From Marinoscillum furvescens DSM 4134 (GTDB taxonomy: Bacteria; Bacteroidota; Bacteroidia; Cytophagales; Cyclobacteriaceae), in the NCBI RefSeq assembly GCF_003386095.1, contig NZ_QREG01000008.1:159692-205782 (forward strand): 46,091 nt of DNA, read 5' to 3'. The position numbers were made by a program, and so were the translations under genes. The number at the start of each line of letters is the position of its first letter. Positions within the stretch are counted from its first letter, which is position 1. The notes under the pieces were generated by a model that was not told the origin of the DNA, made no database searches, and saw only the letters and a list, made by a program, of their open reading frames with translations. This document shows positions 18,027-27,000 of this stretch, piece by piece.

Positions 18027-18980
18027 TTATCGTGATTTACGAATACAATACAATAACGTACGTAAGTTTCTTAAGCTAAATGGTCGTATCGTAAGCGCCA
18101 TAAAAGCTGACCTGACGGCATCTTTATACAACTTATTATACATAAACCAGGATGCATACTCAATATAGATCAGGGATCTATCACGCTCATAGGGTTGAAT
18201 AAACTCCTTCTCTTTTCTATTTGCTTGATCCATCTTGTTATCCAATAGATCATCTGTGCCATACTCCCTGCGCTGTTGAGCAAAATACTTTACCATCTTA
18301 CCACTAACCATTTTTCGAGGATTGATCTCTTTCGAAATAGCATTCGAAAGTTGTCGATAATAATAGAGTGGCCGTTCTAAATTTTTAGCTTTAAATTTCT
18401 CTACTATGCGGCAAGCCCAGTCATAATCTTCAGACCCTATCCGATCATAATATTCTTTATAACCACCTATTGTTTCTAAGACCAATCTAGGTATCATAAT
18501 TGTTGCTCCGCAAAACTGCGGAGTAGTAGCAATATTTGCCTTGATCACATCACTTGCTAATGCTTTTTTCTCAGCATAAAGCTTTCTTCCTTCAGAGTCA
18601 ATTCTAAAAATAGCTGTACCACAAATTCCTAATTCCGGATCTTGTTCAAATGCCTGGAGCTGTAGCTTAATTCTATCTGTATCTGAGATATCATCGGCAT
18701 CTTGGAAGGTGATGTAATCTCCTATCGCCTTATTGAAAAGAATATTGCAAGACTTTAAATACCCTTTATTCACCTCATTTCTGTACTTTTTAACCCGCGG
18801 GTCTTTAAATGCCTGGATGAGTTCCCAAGAATCATCTGTGGACGCATCGTCCAGAATCAGAACTTCAAGATTCGAAAACGATTGATCTAGAATACCTTGC
18901 ACCGCTTCGTTTAGATAACTAGCAGCATTGTATACCGGAATTAGGACAGAAACTAAAGGAGCTATTTGGACATTATGCAT
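18027..18980 (-). CDS. GT2-family glycosyltransferase
   Basis: The protein has 317 aa. APLVSVLIPVYNAASYLNEA, then VQGILDQSFSNLEVLILDDA, is the GT2 nucleotide-binding start. The metal site is in YITFQDADD, where DAD is the DxD motif (about residues 92-96), and GSEDYDWACRIVEKF carries the ED catalytic region. The C-terminal 90 residues are basic and amphipathic, probably for membrane contact. It precedes the AsnB gene by 3 bases and follows the polytopic membrane protein gene by 78 bases, where no promoter is evident. It may be one of the first transferases to act on the lipid carrier, but this is inferred only from gene order. Confidence 0.92.
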   Translation of the reverse strand: MHNVQIAPLVSVLIPVYNAASYLNEAVQGILDQSFSNLEVLILDDASTDDSWELIQAFKDPRVKKYRNEVNKGYLKSCNILFNKAIGDYITFQDADDISDTDRIKLQLQAFEQDPELGICGTAIFRIDSEGRKLYAEKKALASDVIKANIATTPQFCGATIMIPRLVLETIGGYKEYYDRIGSEDYDWACRIVEKFKAKNLERPLYYYRQLSNAISKEINPRKMVSGKMVKYFAQQRREYGTDDLLDNKMDQANRKEKEFIQPYERDRSLIYIEYASWFMYNKLYKDAVRSAFMALTIRPFSLRNLRTLLYCIRKSR

Positions 18981-19058
18981 AGAACAAGCTGGCAGGAGTT
19001 AATTGACTTTCCCTGTTCGATAAGGTTTTCAACATAGCCGATTTTAATGAAATAGTTA

Positions 19059-20372
19059 TTACTCGCCATATTTCTTTTCTCTTTTATCCAATGCCAACAT
19101 CAAAAATGTAAAGAAAAATGGCATCATAGGGATCTTATATCTCATTAGTGTCCCGAAATTCCCCGTACTAATACCTACAGCAAAACCGAATAAGAGAGCA
19201 AAAAACAAGCAAAATAAAAGAAATGGGTCTTCAACAATTCTCTTCCATTTTCCTTTAACCAGCATCAGAGAAACAAGAATCGTTATGATTATACTTTCCA
19301 ATGCGGAAAGGAGCATGAGAGGATTTTTGACTTCCCAGAGAAATGGTCTAAAAAGACTTACAACTATTGCTTTGGGTGCAAGAGAAATCATACTTTGCCA
19401 AGATCCATCTGGTATACCGATATCATAGCCTCCATCACCTCCCGTTCGTGCTCCCCAGCCATACCGGATGTCATACGCTGTAATAGCCGCTCGCTCAGCT
19501 ATAGCGTCCAAACTGTACTTTTCACTGTAAGAACTCACCTGATCCAGTGAAAAGTAGGCGGAACTAACAAAGATCATGAGCAATACGGGAGCAATTAGTA
19601 CTCTTAAAATTGCACTTTTAATTTGCACCTGATACTTCCAGTAGAGCCACACAAAAAGCATTGGTATAAAGCATATCACAATGTAGGACTTGATTTTAAA
19701 AATTAATACCGCCATACATGCTCCGATCACCCAATACTTAATATTAAGTCGCTGAAAATCGATAATATTGATGACACAATAGGTCAACCACCCCAATGCT
19801 CCAAATGTAATCGTATCTTTTAAAATTCCTGAACCCCAAAAAACCACTGACGGAATAAACAAAATAGCCACTGCTAACTTCCGCTCATTGCCCGGATATT
19901 TTTGAACCACAGCTTTGTAAAAGAACCAGGCTCCACTGAAACTAAATATTGCAAAAAATAATGCTGTAGCTGAGTAGGTGTGAAAAGTAAAAAAATCAAT
20001 CAACCCGGCAATCCGCACCACCGTAAAAGACTGAGGATCCCTGTAATACCATATGTGCTGCGTGTACTGAAAGGTCTCCGGCTGCCTTGCCCCCCCTTCT
20101 TCAAACAATATAGAAAACCCAGTAACTGGATTATCCATAAAGGCCTCCCATATCCAGCGGCTGCCATGGGTAAAGTAGTTGAAAGTGTCTCCTCCATTGT
20201 AATAGAATTGATAGATTAGTCCAAGAGCAATAGCCCCAAAAAACTTAACTAGCAAAGCAGGCATAAAATACCTCTGTGTATCCCTATTGGTGACATAGGG
20301 CCGCACCTGATAGGCCGCAAACAAAAGCAGGGCCGCATAAATCGGTGTGATAAACAGGTCCTTAAGTTCCAC
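19059..20372 (-). CDS. Polytopic inner-membrane protein, EpsG/GT-C-like, function unknown
   Basis: The protein has 437 aa with about ten hydrophobic helices. Conserved-looking polar loops include FYYNGGDTFNYFTHGSRWIW after the second helix, FWGSGILKDTITFGALGWLT in the middle, and STGNFGTLMRYKIPMMPFFF near the end. This architecture, with a GGDT loop and a late RYxxPxxPF helix, is shared by O-antigen polymerase/ligase-like and GT-C proteins, but I cannot assign it to one. The start codon is GTG at 20372; no upstream ATG is possible without entering the divergent gene. It is the first gene of the glycan locus. It could polymerise, ligate or glycosylate the glycan. Confidence 0.8.
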   Translation of the reverse strand: MELKDLFITPIYAALLLFAAYQVRPYVTNRDTQRYFMPALLVKFFGAIALGLIYQFYYNGGDTFNYFTHGSRWIWEAFMDNPVTGFSILFEEGGARQPETFQYTQHIWYYRDPQSFTVVRIAGLIDFFTFHTYSATALFFAIFSFSGAWFFYKAVVQKYPGNERKLAVAILFIPSVVFWGSGILKDTITFGALGWLTYCVINIIDFQRLNIKYWVIGACMAVLIFKIKSYIVICFIPMLFVWLYWKYQVQIKSAILRVLIAPVLLMIFVSSAYFSLDQVSSYSEKYSLDAIAERAAITAYDIRYGWGARTGGDGGYDIGIPDGSWQSMISLAPKAIVVSLFRPFLWEVKNPLMLLSALESIIITILVSLMLVKGKWKRIVEDPFLLFCLFFALLFGFAVGISTGNFGTLMRYKIPMMPFFFTFLMLALDKREKKYGE

Positions 20373-20378
20373 TTTGGC

Positions 20379-20386
20379 TAGCTTTG
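20379..20386 (+). promoter_or_regulatory. Bacteroidota -7 element TAGCTTTG upstream of the divergent GT4 gene
   Basis: TAGCTTTG matches the TAnnTTTG consensus at every fixed base and ends 6 bases before the ATG at 20393. No clear -33 TTTG is seen at the usual distance. Such closeness would give a leaderless or nearly leaderless transcript. It also overlaps a possible TTG start at 20384, which favours the ATG as the true start. Confidence 0.42.
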
Positions 20387-20392
20387 TTTTTC

Positions 20393-21454
20393 ATGAAGAT
20401 ACTCTTCCTGGCTCCCTATCCGCACGGACATGCACCGTCTCAGCGCTTCCGATTTGAGCTCTTTCTCAAATTTATGGAAGAAAACGAGATGCCTTACGAT
20501 TTTCAATCTTTTCTATCGGAAAAAGGCTGGCACGTACTCTACCAACCCGGCCATCAATTGGCTAAAATAAGTGCGGTATGCTCAGGTTTCGTCAGAAGAT
20601 TTCTCATGCTGTTCCGCTTGTCTCGCTACAGCCATGTTTTTATCCATCGTGAGCTGGCCCCCTTCGGCCCTCCTGTCTTCGAATGGCTGATCGCTAAGGT
20701 CTTTCGCAAAAAAATCATCTACGACTATGATGATGCCATCTGGATGGGTGACCAAAACCATGAAAACCCCATTTGGAAATGGCTAAAGCACCGACACAAA
20801 GTAGACAAAACCTGCTCCTGGAGCTGGAAAGTGACAGCAGGAAACGCCTACCTGGCCCGCTACGCCCAGTCTCATGGAGCCAATTCCGTCATCTTCCCAA
20901 CAGTGGTAGATACTACGACACACCTACCCTCATCCAATAAGAACTCGCTCCCCACCATCGGGTGGACAGGCTCACATTCTACGTTGTTTTACCTCGAAAG
21001 CATCCTACCAGCCCTCAAAAGTCTTGCGAAAACACACACCTTTCGCTTTCTGGTAATAGCCAACAAAGACCCAAAACTGGACCTCCCGAATTACGAATTT
21101 GTGAAATGGAGCCCGGAAAATGAAGTGACAACCCTACAACAAATGGACATTGGCGTTATGCCGCTGGAAGACACTGAATGGGCCAAAGGCAAATGTGGTT
21201 TTAAGCTGATCCAATACCTGGCCGTAGGCATTCCAGCAGTTGCCAGTCCTGTTGGGGTAAACGACCAGGTCGTTTTGCATGGCAAAAACGGCTTTCTGGC
21301 CTCATCGGAAATTCAGTGGGAAGAATACCTGAGAAAATTACTTTTTGAACCTAAACTTAGAGAAGTTATGGGAGCACAAGGAAGACAACACATCGTCGAG
21401 CACTACAGTGTCGCTAGTCAAAAAGCCAAATTTCTTAGCCTGTTTGATGGCTAG
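20393..21454 (+). CDS. GT4-family glycosyltransferase, divergent from the glycan locus
   Basis: The protein has 353 aa from ATG at 20393; a TTG three codons earlier is less likely because it falls in a perfect -7 element. MKILFLAPYPHGHAPSQRFR, continuing FELFLKF, is a GT4 start. KKIIYDYDDAIWMGD, TIGWTGSHSTLFYLESILPA, DIGVMPLEDTEWAKGKCGFK and YLAVGIPAVASPVGVNDQVV form the donor half (KCGFKLIQYLAVGIP being the conserved K...QYLA.G.P site). It points away from the glycan operon and is separated from it by only 20 bases, so the two share one promoter region. It may belong to the same pathway. Its stop overlaps that of the convergent TPR gene. Confidence 0.92.
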   Translation: MKILFLAPYPHGHAPSQRFRFELFLKFMEENEMPYDFQSFLSEKGWHVLYQPGHQLAKISAVCSGFVRRFLMLFRLSRYSHVFIHRELAPFGPPVFEWLIAKVFRKKIIYDYDDAIWMGDQNHENPIWKWLKHRHKVDKTCSWSWKVTAGNAYLARYAQSHGANSVIFPTVVDTTTHLPSSNKNSLPTIGWTGSHSTLFYLESILPALKSLAKTHTFRFLVIANKDPKLDLPNYEFVKWSPENEVTTLQQMDIGVMPLEDTEWAKGKCGFKLIQYLAVGIPAVASPVGVNDQVVLHGKNGFLASSEIQWEEYLRKLLFEPKLREVMGAQGRQHIVEHYSVASQKAKFLSLFDG

Positions 21455-22620
21455 AGCTCTTTGAGTCGCTGCCTGGCTTCTTTATTCGCCCCGTGCTTTC
21501 TGCTGGTCAGCTTTTTCACTTGTTTGAAATACTCCTTCGCAGCCTCTCGATCATCCTCTTTCAAAGCTACTCTTCCCAAATGCAATACCGAGTAGATATA
21601 GTAACCTTTGTCTGTAGCGTCGGCAGCCTCTCCATACTCCATCGCCAGTTTGAAATACTTCTTAGCGTCTTCAAAGTTGCGTCGCAGCTCATTGATGTGG
21701 CCCAGGAAAAAAGAGGCATATCTTCCCGAGTTGTACTCATACCCCGCGAAGGTACTGTCTATTCTATTGAGAATGGACTTGCTTTCTTTTACCGCAGCAT
21801 CATACTGGCCAGACTGATAAAGCAACCTGGTATGAAATCGATGAAAATAAGCGTTTCGAGGAAAGGTTTTATGTAGATACCCTGACAACTGTAGCGCAGC
21901 AGGCAAATCTTTTTCCTCATAATAGGAAATCCGCATCAAATAATATTGTGCTTCTGTACGGGTATAAAACGCATTTCTGGCCACGGTTTTCAACTGCTGG
22001 ATACCTAGCTCCTTGTCTCCATCTGGAAAAACTGCCATAATGGGCTTCAGCAACGGATAGTTCTCGGGCACCCACTCGGCATAGTAATTAAAGAGAGCAT
22101 CACCAAAAAGCAGCTCAGGGCTCAGGTCTCCATTTCCTCGACACTCCTCCATGTACTTCAGTGCATTTTTCCCTGAAAAGGCAGCCTTGCCCCAATCTCT
22201 CCGCTCAGAATACAATCTCCCCTTAAAAGCGTGTGTAGCGGCGAGGAAGAAAGCTCCTTCCACTTCGTTGAGTTCATTGTACATGCGCTCAGACAGCACG
22301 AGCGCAGTATCCATATAGGCATAAAAGGTCTCGTCGTATTGTTTGTTGTCAAAGTTGGGGAGTATGCGCCACCAGTAGTTGAGTCCCATCAGGAAATAAG
22401 GCAGTGGATGCCATCCATACTGATTTTTCAGGTATTTAAAATGTGACATGGAGCGCTCAAAACGGAAGTTGTACATGTCGTTGATTGCCTGCGTAGCCTC
22501 CATCTGCACAAAAGGGTTGTTCAGCAAGCTAAATGTGCTGTCAATTTGCGCCGGTGCTACCTGAGCCGAACCCGTAACCGATGCAATAGCAAACCCTAAT
22601 ACTATTAAATACCTTTTCAT
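21451..22620 (-). CDS. Secreted TPR-repeat protein
   Basis: The protein has 389 aa. Residues 1-19 form a signal peptide (KRYLIVLGFAIASVTGSAQ), so it is periplasmic or a surface/lipid-associated protein. Helical repeats follow throughout: MYNFRFERSMSHFKYLKNQY, ALQLSGYLHKTFPRNAYFHR, QYDAAVKESKSILNRI, RNFEDAKKYFKLAMEYGEA and DREAAKEYFKQVKKL. These have the spacing and small-residue pattern of tetratricopeptide repeats. TPR proteins scaffold protein complexes; no partner can be named. The stop codon overlaps the stop of the convergent GT4 gene within one CTAG, leaving no room for a terminator between them. Confidence 0.88.
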   Translation of the reverse strand: MKRYLIVLGFAIASVTGSAQVAPAQIDSTFSLLNNPFVQMEATQAINDMYNFRFERSMSHFKYLKNQYGWHPLPYFLMGLNYWWRILPNFDNKQYDETFYAYMDTALVLSERMYNELNEVEGAFFLAATHAFKGRLYSERRDWGKAAFSGKNALKYMEECRGNGDLSPELLFGDALFNYYAEWVPENYPLLKPIMAVFPDGDKELGIQQLKTVARNAFYTRTEAQYYLMRISYYEEKDLPAALQLSGYLHKTFPRNAYFHRFHTRLLYQSGQYDAAVKESKSILNRIDSTFAGYEYNSGRYASFFLGHINELRRNFEDAKKYFKLAMEYGEAADATDKGYYIYSVLHLGRVALKEDDREAAKEYFKQVKKLTSRKHGANKEARQRLKEL

Positions 22621-22641
22621 CTATTTAGTATATGCGAAGAC

Positions 22642-22649
22642 TAATTTTG
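22642..22649 (+). promoter_or_regulatory. Candidate -7 element TAATTTTG
   Basis: TAATTTTG fits TAnnTTTG exactly and lies in the 85-base divergent gap, 56 bases before the membrane-protein ATG at 22706. It is followed by the perfect 10-base palindrome AACAATTGTT at 22652-22661, near where the transcript would start. No strong -33 TTTG is visible. It could be chance. Confidence 0.3.
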
Positions 22650-22705
22650 ACAACAATTGTTCCAAACTCCTGATCTTTTTCAAATTTCCAACGAAATTAG
22701 CGCCA

Positions 22706-23353
22706 ATGAGTGGCTTTAGTAAGTATCGAGACCGTTTTTTAGAAGACTGGTACCACACCAACGGAAAAGCATATTTCCTGATCATTTGTTTGCTCTATTT
22801 TGCGTCATTTTTCCTAAAAAGGCTTTTTGTGATCGATTCCATCGCCGCTTTTGAAATACTGGAGCAGCGTGGCGAAATGTGGTTGATGGACTTGTTTTTT
22901 GGTCTTCAGTACCTGTCTGTTCCGCTCTTTTTGGCATGGAAATTTTCACTTACAGCTTTCGTACTTTGGGTAGGCTGCTTCATGTTTGGCTATCGCATCA
23001 CGTATGCGCAGATTTGGAAACTAGTCCTCGTTATGGAGCTCGTATTCATCGTTCCAGAATTATTAAAAACGCTCTGGCTGGTCGTGTTGGCTAATGACCC
23101 TGATTATTTTGAGGTGATGGCTTTTTACCCCTTAAGCCTGATGCACTTTTTTGACTACAGTCAAATACCTTCTTCATGGCATTATCCACTTAAAGCGCTA
23201 AATCTTTTCGAGCTGGTATACTGGGCGCTTTTGGCGTTAGGAATCTTTTGGGTGAGTGGAAAAAAGCTAAAAATCTCGGTAACTATCGTAGCGACATCCT
23301 ATGTGCTGTTTTTCCTGCTCTGGCTGGGCTATTATGTGGTTGTTTACCGCTGA
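22706..23353 (+). CDS. Small polytopic membrane protein of unknown function
   Basis: The protein has 215 aa with about five hydrophobic helices: [74 protein letters not shown] and [20 protein letters not shown]. An aromatic, Asp-rich N-terminus ([17 protein letters not shown]) should be cytoplasmic. I do not recognise the family. The layout is like small Yip1/DUF-type membrane proteins, which does not give a function. Its last 10 bases overlap the end of the convergent DUF2256 gene. Confidence 0.8.
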   Translation: MSGFSKYRDRFLEDWYHTNGKAYFLIICLLYFASFFLKRLFVIDSIAAFEILEQRGEMWLMDLFFGLQYLSVPLFLAWKFSLTAFVLWVGCFMFGYRITYAQIWKLVLVMELVFIVPELLKTLWLVVLANDPDYFEVMAFYPLSLMHFFDYSQIPSSWHYPLKALNLFELVYWALLALGIFWVSGKKLKISVTIVATSYVLFFLLWLGYYVVVYR

Positions 23354-23481
23354 CGATTGCACCGTTCGCTACAGTATTTCACGTTTTCCCAATCTTTAGC
23401 CCACTTTTTCCTCCAGGTAAAAGGTCGCTGACACACCGGACAAATTTTCTCGGGAAGATGTTCTTTTCGAACTCCATTCAT
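23344..23481 (-). CDS. DUF2256 zinc-finger-like small protein
   Basis: This is a 45-codon gene. It reads [45 protein letters not shown] and then TAA. The CPVC (Cys14, Cys17), Cys37 and Cys41 set with [12 protein letters not shown] between them is the hallmark of DUF2256, a tiny protein found in many marine and cyanobacterial genomes. The cysteines probably bind one metal ion. As I recall, the family is often encoded near DUF2805 (TIGR03643) and cryptochrome/photolyase genes. Here DUF2805 is the divergent neighbour 130 bases away, but no photolyase is in the window. Function unknown. Family call is strong because length and motif both match. Confidence 0.9.
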   Translation of the reverse strand: MNGVRKEHLPEKICPVCQRPFTWRKKWAKDWENVKYCSERCNRQR

Positions 23482-23611
23482 CTCTTAAAATACTTCAAAC
23501 AAGCAAAGCCCCAAATTTCCATACTTGCATGTAATAATTGTAAAAACGCCACTAGCTTATTTTTCGGCACATTTAGCAAACATCCACTAGCAACGAAATG
23601 TTGGGCGTTGT

Positions 23612-23914
23612 ATGAAGATCTCCGAAAAGTACAATCTAGAACCCGAAGAAATAGACCGGATCATCGAAATGGCCTGGGAAGACCGCACGCCCTTCGAAGC
23701 AATCTGGTTTCAATACGAGCTCTCTGAAGTAGATGTAATCACCCTGATGCGACAAGAGCTAACGAAAAAAAGCTGGAAGAAATGGCGCGAGCGTGTGCAA
23801 GGCAGAGCTACCAAACACCGAAAGTTGCGAACTTTCACCGAAGGCATCTTTAGGAGCTCCAGACAAAAAGCTATCAGCACCAACAGCATCAGCAAGCGTC
23901 ATTCCCGACGTTAA
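23612..23914 (+). CDS. DUF2805 / TIGR03643 family protein
   Basis: The protein has 100 aa. LEPEEIDRIIEMAWEDRTPF, then EAIWFQYELSEVDVITLMRQ, and SWKKWRERVQGRATKHRKLR match the TIGR03643/DUF2805 family, which looks like a small helical nucleic-acid-binding protein with a basic tail. The last 20 residues are basic and low in structure. It is divergent from DUF2256, a recurrent partner. I do not know its activity; a role tied to light/DNA repair is suggested only by neighbourhood patterns in other genomes. TATTTTTC at 23558-23565 is a one-mismatch -7 element 46 bases upstream. Confidence 0.85.
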   Translation: MKISEKYNLEPEEIDRIIEMAWEDRTPFEAIWFQYELSEVDVITLMRQELTKKSWKKWRERVQGRATKHRKLRTFTEGIFRSSRQKAISTNSISKRHSRR

Positions 23915-24053
23915 CATTTTTTCACATAACCCAGGTGCTCTTTTTGCGAATAATGTACCAGGCAATTGCATCGTTGGCTAGATATAAAGCGCATTGCACA
24001 TGATTATTAGCCATAATTGCTATTTTCGCCTTTGTTGACTCAAAACTATCACC

Positions 24054-27000
24054 ATGGGATACCAAAAAACGAATGTAATTGTCGGTTGGATCACTTTTTT
24101 GATCTCACTAGTCGTATATGTAATGACGATCGAACCAACCGCCAGCTTCTGGGATTGTGGCGAATTCATTGCCTGCTCCTACAAACTTGAAGTGCCCCAC
24201 CCTCCGGGAGCACCCTTTTTCCTTTTAATCGGACGAATTTTCTCCATGTTTGCTGCTGGAGACGTAGAAAGCGTAGCCTACTGGGTGACCATGGTCAGTG
24301 TACTGAGTAGTGCGTTTTCCATCCTGTTTCTTTTCTGGTCCATTACCCACCTGGTAAAGCGTGTATTGAAAATCAAAAAAGGCGAAGAGTCGCTCGAGCA
24401 AACTATCCTCATCATGGGCGCTGGTATAGTTGGAGCACTTTCTTGCACATTTTCTGACTCGTTCTGGTTTAGCGCCGTAGAGGCCGAGGTATATGGTATG
24501 TCTGCCTTCTTCACAGCGTTTGTCTTTTGGGCTATTCTCAAGTGGGAAAACATCGAAAACGAATCGGACCGTAACAAGTGGATCATCCTCATTGCCTATA
24601 TGATGGGGCTTTCGATCGGAGTTCACCTGCTCAACCTCGTAACGATCCCCGCTCTGGGACTGATCGTATATTTTAAATACTACGACAAAATCACCAAAAA
24701 AGGAGTGATCTCCACTTTGGTAATCTCCGGAGCCATCATCATCCTGATTTTGATCGGGGTAATCCCTGGACTGCCTTCTATTGCGGGTACACTGGAGATT
24801 TTCTTCGTGAATGCACTGGGGCTTCCATTTGGTTCAGGGGTCATCTTCTTTGGTGCTGCCTTTCTTGGAGCCTTGATTTATGGTATTTTCTACTCGATCA
24901 AAAAGCAAAAGCTTACGCTAAATACCGTACTTCTTGGCTTCACATTTATCATCATCGGGTATTCATCTTACACACTAGTACTCATCCGCAGTAACTACAA
25001 CCCACCGATTGACGAAAACAACCCTGAAGACGTTCTTTCTTTCGTGTCTTACCTGAAACGTGAGCAGTATGGTAGCCGTCCACTTTTCCATGGACAATAC
25101 TACACAGCTAAAATCACCGACCAGAAGCAAGGCGATAAGGTCTACATGCGTGGTGAAGACAAATACGAAATCAAGGATTACAAGCTAGAGTATGTTTATG
25201 ATCCGGCACACACTACCATCTTGCCACGGATGTATAGCTCTACAGAAATGCACAAGCGGCGCTACCGCGAAATCACCGGATTACAGCCCGGTGAAAAGCC
25301 AAGCTTTGCTGACAACATCTACTTCATGCTCAGCCATCAGGTGGGCACCATGTACATGCGCTACTTCTTGTGGAACTTCTCCGGGAGAGCATCGGACATC
25401 CAGGATGCCAGCTGGGTAGGACTCAGAGGAGCGTTTACAGATGACCTCCCTTCCCTTTTGCAGGAAAACAAAGGCAGAAATATTTATTACTCACTCCCGC
25501 TGTTATTGGGTTTACTGGGTATTTTCATTCAATATAAGAAAGACAAAAAGTATTTTTCTGTAACGCTACTGCTCTTTTTCCTTACGGGTGTGGCACTGGT
25601 GCTTTACCTCAACTCCCCTCCAGTAGAGCCTAGAGAGCGTGACTATATCTACTCCGGGTCCTACTATGTGTTCGCCATTTGGATAGGGTTTGGTGTGCTC
25701 GCTATTTATGACCTGCTCGGAGCTGTAGTGAAAAACAAAAAGGTACTGGCCAGCGTGGCCTTACTCCTTGGGTTATTCATCCCAGGCATAATGGCTAAAG
25801 AAAACTGGGACGATCACGACAGATCGGACCGCTACTTCTCTGTAGACTCTGCCAAAAACTACCTGGAAACCTGCGCGCCGAATGCAATCATATTCACAGG
25901 AGGAGATAACGACACCTTCCCCCTATGGTACGCACAAGAGGTTGAAGGTGTAAGAACCGACGTGCGTGTAATCGTACTCTCATACTTCAATACTGACTGG
26001 TACATCCAGCAAATGATGCGAGATGCTTACGAATCAAAAGCATTGCCATTTGGCCTTACGCTCAAACACTATCAGCAAGGCGGTCTCAATGATTACCTCC
26101 CTGTGGTAGAAAACAAGAGTATCAAAGGTGCCATCAATGTCAATCGCTTCCTGGACCTGATCAAAAAGGAGCATAAAGGATTGCAGATTCCCCTGAGTAC
26201 AGGATCTTATTACAACTCCGTGCCCGCCAAGCAGATGTTCCTCAATGTGGACAAAGAGCGAGTGCTGAGCATGGGCATCGTGCCTGACAACCTGAAAGAC
26301 CGTGTGGTGGACCGCATGCAGTGGAGCATCCAGGGCCGTGGACTGGAAAAAAGTGACCTGGCCGTGATCGACCTGATTGTAAACTCCAACTGGGAGCGTC
26401 CGATTTACTTCAATACCACATCGCTTTCCTCAGTAAATATGGACATCCGCAAGTACGCCGTGCAGGAAGGTATTGCCTATAGACTGCTACCGGTGCTCAA
26501 CCCGAACCCGCAGCAGTATCAGGTAAACATAGATCGGATGTATGACAATGTGATGAACAAATATCAGTGGAGAGAGCTGGACAACCCTGATGTGTACTAC
26601 TCACAGGATTACCGAAACTTCTGCCTCAACCACCGATCTGCGTTCAATACGTTGGCCCTTTCACTGATCGATGCAGGGGACTATGATAGAGCACAAAATG
26701 TGCTCATCAAATGCCTGGAAGTGATGCCAAATGAATCCATCCCGTACGACTATTTCAACGTGCAGCAGGTAGGTATTCTATTGGAGTTGGATCAGCTGAC
26801 AGTGAGTACAGATACGCTTGTGGGCGAAATCAAAACTTCTAAGCTGAAAGCACTGGCTGATAACATCGCTGAGATCACCTCCACCAACTCGGTGGAGATG
26901 CTAGACTACTACTTCAGTACAGGTAGCTACGACCCGAACGAACTGCAACAAATGCTGCTTTCGCTCAATGCGGTGACACGGGCCTACCGTGCAACAGGCC

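Noticed and set aside
23248-23727. 159-codon plus-strand frame across the DUF2256/DUF2805 gap
   Set aside because: It runs antisense to the clear 45-aa DUF2256 gene and out of frame through the DUF2805 gene; its protein has no sensible composition.
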